From Rhizomys pruinosus (Eukaryota; Chordata; Mammalia; Rodentia; Spalacidae), in assembly GCA_009823505.1 (NCBI GenBank), contig VZQC01005585.1:202905-266904 (forward strand): DNA of 64,000 nucleotides, in the 5' to 3' direction. This document shows positions 57,172-64,000 of this stretch, piece after piece. Each line of letters begins with the position of its first letter. Within the stretch, counting starts at the first letter, position 1. Position numbers and translations under genes: made by a program. The notes below the pieces were generated by a model. That model did no database searches, was not told the origin of the DNA, and saw nothing but the letters and a program-made list of their open reading frames with translations.

Positions 57172-60100
57172 CTAGCATCCACATATGAGGGACACCATTT
57201 GTCGTTTGTTTTTCTGGGACTGTGTTACTTCACTTAACATAATGTCTTCCAGCTCCATCCATTTACCTGCAAAGTTCATGATGTTGTCCCTCTTTACTGC
57301 TGCATAGAACTCCATTGTATACATGTACCACATTTTCTCTATCCACTCGTCAGTTGAGGGGCACCTGGGCTGGTTCCAGCTTTTTGCTATTGTGAACAGA
57401 GCTGCAATAAACATAGCTGTGCATGTATCTTTGCAGTAAGTTGTGTCTTGTGGGTATATACCCAGGAGTGGTATGACTGGGTCAAATGGAAGGCTCATTT
57501 TGAGTCTTCTAAGGGTTCTCCACACTGCTTTCCATAGTGGCTGTACAAGTTTACATTCCCACCAGCAATGGATGAGTGTTCCCCTTTCCCCACAACCTCT
57601 CCAGCACTTGGTATCATTCATGTTCCTGATCCTAGCCAGTCTTATTGGAGTAAGGTGATATCTCAGAGTGGTTTTAATTTGCATTTCCTTAATTATCAGA
57701 GATGTTGAACACTTCTTAAGATGTTTCTCGGCCATCTCTAACTCCTCCTCTGTGAAGTCTCTATTCAGATCTTTGCTCCATCTTTTGAATGATTCATTTG
57801 TTTTCTTTCTTCTTTGTTTTTTGAGTAGCTTGTATACTCTGGAAATTAATGCTTTGTCAGATGTATCTGCTGTGAAGGTTTCCTCCCACTCTGTGGGTCT
57901 TCTCCTCACTTCCTTTATTGCTTCCTTTGATGTACAGAAGCTTTTGAGTTTAATGAGGTCCCATTTGTCAATTGTCGATCTTATTTCTTGTGCAGCTGCT
58001 GTCTGATTTAGGAAGTCTTTTCCTACACCTATGTCTTGTAGTCTGCTGCCAAGCTTCTCTTCTATCACCTCCAGAGTTTGGGGTTTCACGTTGAGGTCTT
58101 TGGTCCATCTGGAGTTGACCTTTGTACAAGGTGAGAGGTAGGGGTTTAATTTCATTCTTCTACAAGTGGTGATCCAGTTTTGCCAGCACCACTTGCTGAA
58201 GATGCTGTCTTTCTTCCATTGTGTCTTCTTGGCCCCCTTGTCAAATATGAGGTGGCTGAAATTGTATGAGCTCAGGTTTGGATCTTCAGTTTTATTCCAT
58301 TGGTCAACTGGTCTGTTTTTGTGCCAGTACCAGGCTGTCTTTATGACTATAGCCCTATAGTATAGTTTGATGTCTGGTATAGCGATCCCCCCTGTATTGC
58401 TCTTTTCACTCAGGGTTGCTTTGGCTATTCGGGGTCTTTTGTTTTTCCAAATGAAATTGAGGATTTTTTTTTCCAGGCCTGTGAAGAAACTCTTGGGGAT
58501 TCTGATTGGGATCGCATTAAATCTGTACACTAGTTTGGGTAGGATGGACATTTTTACTATATTTATTTTCCCAATCCATGAGCATGGGAGGTTTGTCCAT
58601 CTTCTGATGTCTTCCTCAATTTCCTTTTTCAGGGGTTTAAAATTTTTGTTGTAGAGATCCTTGGTGTCTTTGGTTAGGTTTGTTCCTAGGTATTTTATTG
58701 TTTTTGAGGCTATTGTGAGTGGGAAGGTCTCCTTGTAGTCCTTCTTCAGTTGCTTGTTGTTGGTGTAAAGAAAGGCTACTGATTTTTCTAGATTTATTTT
58801 GTATCCTGCCACTTTACCAAAGCTCTTAATCATTTCTAGGAGTTTTCTGGTGGAGTTCTTAGCATCCCTTAGGTAGACAATCATATCATCAGCAAAAAGG
58901 GATAGCTTGATTTCCTCTTTTCCAATTAGAACTCCTTTAATTTCCTTTTCTTGCCTTATTGCCCTAGCAAGGGTTTCCAGCACTATATTGAAGAGGAGTG
59001 GTGACAGGGGGCAGCCTTGCCGAGTTCCTACCTTTAAGGGGAATGCTTCTGTCATTTCCCCATTTAGGATGATATTGGCTGTGGGTTTCCTGTATATGGC
59101 TTTGATTACATTGAGGAATGATCCCTCCAGACCAATTCCCTCCAGGACTTTAAACATGAAAGGGTGCTGGATTTTGTCAAAGGCTTTCTCCGCATCAATT
59201 GAGATGATGGTGTGGTTTTTGTCCTTCAGTCCATTGATATGTTTGATGATGTTTATTGATTTTCGTATGTTGAACCATCCCTGCATCTCTGGTATGAATC
59301 CAACTTGGTCATGGTGGATGATTTTCTTGATGTGAGTCTGTATGCGATTTGCCAGAATCCTGTTTAGAATTTTGGCATCTGTGTTCATTAGGGAGATGGG
59401 TCTATAGTTCTCCTTTTTGGTTGTATCTTTCCCTGGTTTTGGTAGTAGCGTAATGCTGGCTTCATAGAAGGAATTTGGGAGAAGTCCCTCCATTTGTATC
59501 CTTCTAAACAATTTAAGTAGTAATGGTTGTAAGTCTTTACGAAATATTTTATAGAATTCTGCCGTGAATCCATCCGGGCCTGGGCATTTTTTGGTTGGGA
59601 GGCTACTTATTACATCTTCGATTTCTTCCTGTACTATTGGTCTGTTTAGGCTGTCGATCTCTTCTTGGTTGAGCTTTGGTGATTCCCAGGATTTCAGATA
59701 TTCATCCATTTCTTCTAGGTTTTCAAACTTAGTAGAATATAAGTTTTTGAAGTAGTCCCGTATGATTGTCTGGATCTTTTCATTGTCTGTTGTGATATTT
59801 CCCCTTTCATCACAGATTCTATTGATTTGGAGTTGTTCCCTCTTTCTTTTGGTTAACTGGGCTAGAGGTCTGTCTATCTTGTTTATTCTCTCAAAGAACC
59901 AACTTTTGGATTCATTGATTTTTTGTATGGTTTTCTTTGTTTCTATTTCATTGATCTCTGCTCTGATTTTTGTTATTTCTTCTTGTCTGCTCCGTTTAGG
60001 GTTCATTTGTTGTTGTCTCTCAAGTATTTTTAGCTGCAGTGTTAGATCATTCACTTGTGCTCTTTCTGTTTTTTTAATGTGGGCACTTAGAGCTATAAAC

Positions 60101-61017
60101 TTCCCTCTTAGGATTGCTTTAAGAGTGTCCCATAGATTTTGCTGTGTTGTTTTATCATTGTCATTCAGTTCCAGGAATGTTTTTATTTCTTTTTTTATTT
60201 CTTCCTTGACCCACTCATTATTCAGGAGAGTGTTGTTTAGTCTCCATGTGTTCCTGTAGGTTGTAGGGTTTATTCTGGTGTTGATATTGAGTTTTATTGC
60301 ACTGTGGTCTGATAGAATGCATGAGATTATTTCAATCTTTTTATATTTGTTGAGTTTTTCCCTGTGTCCCAGTATATGGTCTATTTTGGAGAATGTTCCA
60401 TGAGGTGCTGAGTAGAAAGTGTATTCTCTGGTGTTTGGGTGAAATATTCGGTAGATGTCTGTGAGGTCCATTTGGTGTATTGTGTCATTTAGTTCAGATG
60501 TCTCTCTGTTTATCCTTTGTCCTGTTGATCTGTCTAGAGGACTTAATGGGGTATTGAAGTCCCCTAGTATTAGTGTGCTGGGGTTAATCTGTGCCTTGAG
60601 ATCCTGAAGAATTGTCTTTATAAAGTTTGGTGCACTGATGTTTGGTGCATATATATTTATGATTGTGAAATCTTCATCGTCAATTGTTCCTTTAATAAAG
60701 ATGTAATGGCCCTCTTTGTCTCTTTTGATTTCTTTTGCTTTGAAGTCTATTTTGTCTGATATTAGAATAGCCACACCCGCTTTCTTTTTGGTACCATTTG
60801 CTTGGAATATTTTCTTCCATCCCTTCACCTTAAGTTGGTGCCTATCCTTGAAATTGAGATGGGTTTCTTGTAGACAGCATATAGATGGGTTTTGTTTCCT
60901 AATCCATTCTCCCAGTCTATGCCTTTTGATTGGGGAGTTTAGTTCATTAATATTTAAGGTAATAATTGAGAGAGGTGTGTTGCTTCCTTTCCCCTTATCA
61001 TCCTGCACCTTTCCCAT
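57172..61017 (-). CDS. ORF2: LINE-1 ORF2p: endonuclease and reverse transcriptase, full length
   Basis: An uninterrupted 1281-codon frame, the usual length of rodent L1 ORF2p (human about 1275). The protein nicks target DNA and primes reverse transcription of L1 or SINE RNA on it. The N-terminal apurinic-type endonuclease keeps N22, E51, D153, N155 (GDFNT) and the SDH pair D237-H238. The reverse transcriptase keeps D608 ([10 protein letters not shown]) and the FADD box with D710-D711. The C-terminal CCHC knuckle is C1138-x3-C1142-x7-H1150-x4-C1155. The ATG at 61015-61017 precedes the conserved [11 protein letters not shown] by sixteen residues, matching the family start. No key residue is lost, so this copy is young or selected. 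ORF1 is absent upstream; antisense frames inside it are shadows. Confidence 0.97.
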   Translation of the reverse strand: MGKVQDDKGKGSNTPLSIITLNINELNSPIKRHRLGEWIRKQNPSICCLQETHLNFKDRHQLKVKGWKKIFQANGTKKKAGVAILISDKIDFKAKEIKRDKEGHYIFIKGTIDDEDFTIINIYAPNISAPNFIKTILQDLKAQINPSTLILGDFNTPLSPLDRSTGQRINRETSELNDTIHQMDLTDIYRIFHPNTREYTFYSAPHGTFSKIDHILGHREKLNKYKKIEIISCILSDHSAIKLNINTRINPTTYRNTWRLNNTLLNNEWVKEEIKKEIKTFLELNDNDKTTQQNLWDTLKAILRGKFIALSAHIKKTERAQVNDLTLQLKILERQQQMNPKRSRQEEITKIRAEINEIETKKTIQKINESKSWFFERINKIDRPLAQLTKRKREQLQINRICDERGNITTDNEKIQTIIRDYFKNLYSTKFENLEEMDEYLKSWESPKLNQEEIDSLNRPIVQEEIEDVISSLPTKKCPGPDGFTAEFYKIFRKDLQPLLLKLFRRIQMEGLLPNSFYEASITLLPKPGKDTTKKENYRPISLMNTDAKILNRILANRIQTHIKKIIHHDQVGFIPEMQGWFNIRKSINIIKHINGLKDKNHTIISIDAEKAFDKIQHPFMFKVLEGIGLEGSFLNVIKAIYRKPTANIILNGEMTEAFPLKVGTRQGCPLSPLLFNIVLETLARAIRQEKEIKGVLIGKEEIKLSLFADDMIVYLRDAKNSTRKLLEMIKSFGKVAGYKINLEKSVAFLYTNNKQLKKDYKETFPLTIASKTIKYLGTNLTKDTKDLYNKNFKPLKKEIEEDIRRWTNLPCSWIGKINIVKMSILPKLVYRFNAIPIRIPKSFFTGLEKKILNFIWKNKRPRIAKATLSEKSNTGGIAIPDIKLYYRAIVIKTAWYWHKNRPVDQWNKTEDPNLSSYNFSHLIFDKGAKKTQWKKDSIFSKWCWQNWITTCRRMKLNPYLSPCTKVNSRWTKDLNVKPQTLEVIEEKLGSRLQDIGVGKDFLNQTAAAQEIRSTIDKWDLIKLKSFCTSKEAIKEVRRRPTEWEETFTADTSDKALISRVYKLLKKQRRKKTNESFKRWSKDLNRDFTEEELEMAEKHLKKCSTSLIIKEMQIKTTLRYHLTPIRLARIRNMNDTKCWRGCGERGTLIHCWWECKLVQPLWKAVWRTLRRLKMSLPFDPVIPLLGIYPQDTTYCKDTCTAMFIAALFTIAKSWNQPRCPSTDEWIEKMWYMYTMEFYAAVKRDNIMNFAGKWMELEDIMLSEVTQSQKNKRQMVSLICGC

Positions 61018-61189
61018 GTTGTCCCTTTATCATGTCCCTGGCATGTGGGTTTCCCTTTTGTGATTCAAATCACAAATGTCTTTTCACTATGTTAGTGGCT
61101 GGCTTTGCTTGCCTCCTTCCAATGCTTTTTATGGAGTTTTGACTTGTCTAGGTTTCAGGCTTTCAATTTTGTTTATATATTGGATATTG

Positions 61190-61580
61190 GAAGTCTAAGT
61201 CACTCTTCCCTTCCTGTTCTGAAGGTTCTCCAAAGGGGATATGCCTGACTTAGCTTGCACCCCGGTACCTGTCTGGAGCGATTTCCGGACTCCTGTGCTT
61301 CAGGAGCCAGCCCACACAAAGACACAAAGGCACCAAACCAAACCCACCAAGCACAGGCTGCAAAGGTGAAGGGTAGCTCCACCCAGACAGCCACCCCCTG
61401 TGGGGTTTAGAGTTTAGACCCTTTTCCAGCAACCCAGGAGTCAATCTACCCTAAAATCTAACGGTCTGGAGTGACTTCTGGGCTCCTGTGCTTCAGGAGC
61501 CTGCCTGCACAAAGACAAAAAGGCACCAAACCAAACCAACCCAGCACCCCAGCACTGGCTGCAAAGGCAAAGGGCCCAAA
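61190..61580 (-). promoter_or_regulatory. Tandem L1 5'UTR monomers, about 193-bp period
   Basis: GTCTGGAGYGAYTTCYGGRC with the following 'tcctgtgcttcaggagcc' and 'aaggcaccaaaccaaac' occurs at 61271 and again at 61464, 193 bp apart, giving about 1.6 units. Tandem GC-richer units of about 200 bp at the 5' end are the promoter monomers of rodent L1s, though this sequence is unlike the mouse A, F and Tf monomers I know. They lie upstream of ORF2 on the minus strand, where an L1 promoter is expected. Confidence 0.75.
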
Positions 61581-61619
61581 ATATATTTTTTAGTAAATGG
61601 TAAATTGTGTGTATGCCCA

Positions 61620-62081
61620 TTCTTCCCCAGAATGTTGTTGTTTTTTAATTTTTATTGAGCACATTTCATACATTTTTTAGTATTATTTACATTTTTAATT
61701 TATTTTTTAATAATAAGTAATAAGTAATGAATACAAGCATCCTTCATGTAAAACCAATTTGCAAGTAGCTATGCCCAAACTTATAAAGCCCGAGGCCCCC
61801 ATTGTCCGGCTGGAGGAGCTTATATGTACTGTCATGTTGATCAAATAAGAGTCTAGTCTATATTTCTGTAGTTTTGTAATTCACCCCAATCACAGCCCTT
61901 ACATTCTACCACACCCCCTTTTCTGTGGATTGTTCCCTAGGCTTTAGAAAAGGGACACAAGTGGGCAAGAAGCAAAGCAGTCTACTTTCTCTGGAGATGT
62001 CCTTTTTGGACTCTGATCAGTTCAGGCTGTTTCTTTTCATGGGTTGGCAGTTTATCCGGGAATAACCTTTTATTTTTTTTT

Positions 62082-62115
<34 letters not shown>

Positions 62116-63756
62116 GTCTTTTTTCTTGAGACAGGGTCCCTTGTAGCTTCTGGCTGTCCTGGAACTCACTCTGTAGACCAGGCTGGCTCGATCTACGAGG
62201 ATCCACTGCTTCTTCCCCCAAGTGCTAGGATTGATTAAAGGCGTGCACCACCACGCCCAGCATTTATTTATTTCTGTATGTGTATCAATGTACTGTCTGC
62301 ATGCAAGTCTGTGCACCCATGTCGTGCAATGCCGCGGAGGTCAGAAGAGGGTTTTGGATTCCCCTGGAACTGGAGTTCTCCTGGAATTGGAGTTTCAGAC
62401 GGTTCTCAGCCGCCATGTGGGTGGTGGAGATCGAACCCGGGACCTCTGTAAGAGTGGTCGGCGCTCTTAACCGCTAGGCCATCTCTCCAGCCCCATGGGA
62501 ATAACCTTTTACTCCTACTGATGAAACACAAGCAATTAGATATATAGGCATTTAAACAGTACTAATTATTATGGTAGGTTACTTCAGTATAGACAAAGAT
62601 GTTTGGATGGTAGGCTAATCCATGGATTATAGCTTTACTGTAAAAGCTGACAAGGTCTTACTGTGGCTTATAATATCTCCTAACCACTAGAGAACTTAAG
62701 CTTGTGGCATCATCCCTGAATTATTCCTCCAAGGAGAGAGCTAACAGCCAATTAGATTTGGGATATACAGATATTTGGCTGCCACTGCTGCACAGTGTTT
62801 CCAGGCAGGTGAGGTGTAGCTGATGCTGATGGAGGAGTTTTGCTTGACTCAAGGAGACCGATATTTGCTTTATTGATTTAGTGGCCTTTGGTAACACTCT
62901 CTGGCATTCCAGAGGCCAACTGTACACTTGTAAGTGTGGTCTCAATATATCTTTCCCATGCTTACACAGTCTTTGACAGCAGGGCCTACCACCTCTCTTC
63001 TTGCAGGTATCCCAGTTTGCTGGCAAAAAGCCTTTATCTTTTAGGGGGGCTTGGATCCCCTAGCCAACATCTTCTTGGCAGAATAATCCATTTCTGATAA
63101 CAGAGCTCTCCTGTGTAATATATATTGCTTAATTACCCAGCTTATATAGACTTTAGTATTATATTTGGCTCTAAATAGAGAATTATCTTTTCACAGTTCC
63201 TATGACTATCGGTCAATTAAAGAAGGCTGCTATATCGCTTTTATAAGAGATTACCTCTATAACAGTCAGCTTTAATTTACAGTTAGGGAATGAATTTATT
63301 ACCATCATGTTTTTCTTTGTTCTATGAAAAGGAGGTAAGGAAGTCTCTCATATTAAAACTTTGCAGCACCTGAAAGGTAAAGTTCATTAGGACACATTAT
63401 AAATAGTTGTTACAATTAGGATCCACAGAGATGTTTGATACCTGTAGCAGTCTGAGGCTTTTCTTCCTTTTAATGTTTAGCTGAGCCAACTTTTCTGCAT
63501 TAAATTAACCCAAGCTGTTTATCATTGACTTTTTGTTGTTAATTTGAGATGCCAACTTAATTCCTTTAGTTAAATTATCCTACAGGTAGAAGAAAATGTT
63601 ACAAGTTGATACTGTACAACACAAACTTTGTAGAGAATATTTGTATCCATTAACCCCAAAGTTGTTATACATATTATAAGCAAAGCAGATGTGGACTACA
63701 ATTTATATTTCTAATTAGTTTAAATGTATTAATTTTTTATTAAAACCTTTTTTTTC
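61620..63756 (-). repeat. L1 3' end with modules U1 and U2 (right copy)
   Basis: It starts with an L1 3' end motif ('ttttattgagcacatttc'), then U1 (61732-62072), a SINE dimer, U2 (62511-63700), and a young B2 at the window edge. The direction matches the left copy. It is best read as the 3' tail of another minus-strand L1 whose body lies beyond the window, head to tail with the intact L1. The 101-codon minus frame at 62721-63026 resembles the 68-codon frame at 55593-55799 because the DNA is repeated, not because it is coding. Confidence 0.75.
62073..62496 (-). mobile_element. B2-B1 SINE dimer in one 15-bp target duplication
   Basis: Left part: reverse B1 with T-run (62073-62262). Right part: reverse young B2 with internal duplication and intact promoter boxes (62263-62494). 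No target duplication lies between them. The pair is enclosed by exact GGGAATAACCTTTTA at 62058-62072 and 62497-62511. Read on the minus strand, it is B2 followed by B1 with a single terminal A-tail. Confidence 0.88.
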
Positions 63757-64000
63757 TATTTTTTTAATTTTATTTATTTCTGTATGTGTATGAATGTACT
63801 GTCTGCATGCAGGTTTGTGCACCCATGTCGTGCAATGCCGCGGAGGTCAGAAGAGGGTGTCAGATTCCCCTGGAACTGGAGTTCTCCTGGAATTGGAGTT
63901 TCAGACTGTTTTCAGCCGCCATGTGGGTGCTGGGGATCGAACCCAGGTCCTCTGTAAGAGCAGTCAGCACTCTTAACCGCTAGGACATCTCTCCAGCCCC
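63757..64000 (-). mobile_element. Young B2/B3-type SINE at window edge
   Basis: Reverse full-length copy with T-rich tail, TGTATGTGTATGAATGTACTG, internal duplication, and head ending 'catctctccagcccc' exactly at the window end. It interrupts module U2 or its continuation. The right target duplication would lie outside the window. Confidence 0.93.

Larger units (their letters stand above)
57000..61580 (-). mobile_element. LINE-1 with open ORF2, 5' monomers, no ORF1
   Basis: Minus-strand element: 5' monomer-like repeats (61190-61580), about 170 bp of leader, ORF2 (61017-57172) and an immediate 3'UTR (57171 to about 57010) matching the start of the 3'UTR in the 50.6-kb copy with an internal deletion near 57070. 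The roughly 1-kb ORF1 expected between leader and ORF2 is missing. No A-tail is evident at 57000; it may continue into the module at 55.3-56.9 kb. Lacking ORF1p, it could not retrotranspose in cis unless complemented. Confidence 0.85.

Noticed and set aside
59762..60259. A 165-codon plus-strand frame and similar ones at 57443-58654, 58907 and 60716
   Set aside because: They are antisense shadows of the L1 ORF2 reading frame.
55260..63756. Direct repeats on both sides of the intact L1, considered as the LTR pair of a large LTR element
   Set aside because: No TG...CA ends or primer-binding site is seen, the enclosed element is a non-LTR L1, and the module occurs in other L1 tails.

Overview
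This is noncoding DNA from a rodent nuclear genome. The interspersed repeats point to the mouse-related clade, most likely a muroid: 7SL-derived B1 SINEs, tRNA-derived B2/B3-type SINEs, ID and B4 SINEs, LINE-1 copies with rodent-type 3' tails, and one solo LTR with 6-bp target duplications. The youngest SINE family is a B2/B3 variant that keeps many CpGs and carries a short internal duplication. I do not recognise it from mouse or rat, so a different lineage is likely; the species cannot be fixed from sequence alone. No host protein-coding exon, tRNA or rRNA gene is supported.

Layout: 1-7.3 kb is AT-rich sequence with scattered old SINEs. 7.3-20.5 kb holds two 5'-truncated L1 copies on the minus strand and clusters of B1 and B2. 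20.5-28.85 kb is stacked, nested L1, all minus. 28.85-49.26 kb is L1-poor, mostly unique DNA containing a 1.48-kb inverted repeat whose arms are 9.2 kb apart. 49.3-55.2 kb is nested L1 with a solo LTR and a 5'-inverted L1. 55.2-64 kb contains an L1 with a fully open 1281-codon ORF2 (57172-61017, minus) and tandem 5' monomers but no ORF1. It is bracketed by two same-direction copies of a long L1 3'-tail module.

The main result is a reconstruction. The L1 pieces at 25478-28853, 49277-50625 and 52296-about 53880 read as one full-length L1 of roughly 6.3 kb on the minus strand. It was split twice. A 1.65-kb L1 (50636-52285) has a 10-bp target duplication. The other insert is a 20.4-kb block (28854-49261) that starts with a GC-rich 41-bp direct-repeat pair, ends in an A12 tract, and is flanked by an exact 15-bp duplication, AAGAAGAAATTTGGG, at 28839-28853 and 49262-49276. 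The L1 reads on without base loss across the block. These are L1-endonuclease hallmarks on an insert far longer than usual retrocopies, so it is either an exceptional insertion, a stepwise composite or an assembly artefact.

The only functional-looking gene is the L1 ORF2. All other repeats are parasites or relics of the L1 machinery: SINE target duplications, a SINE dimer moved as a unit, two SINEs inserted in the same target site, and a twin-primed L1.
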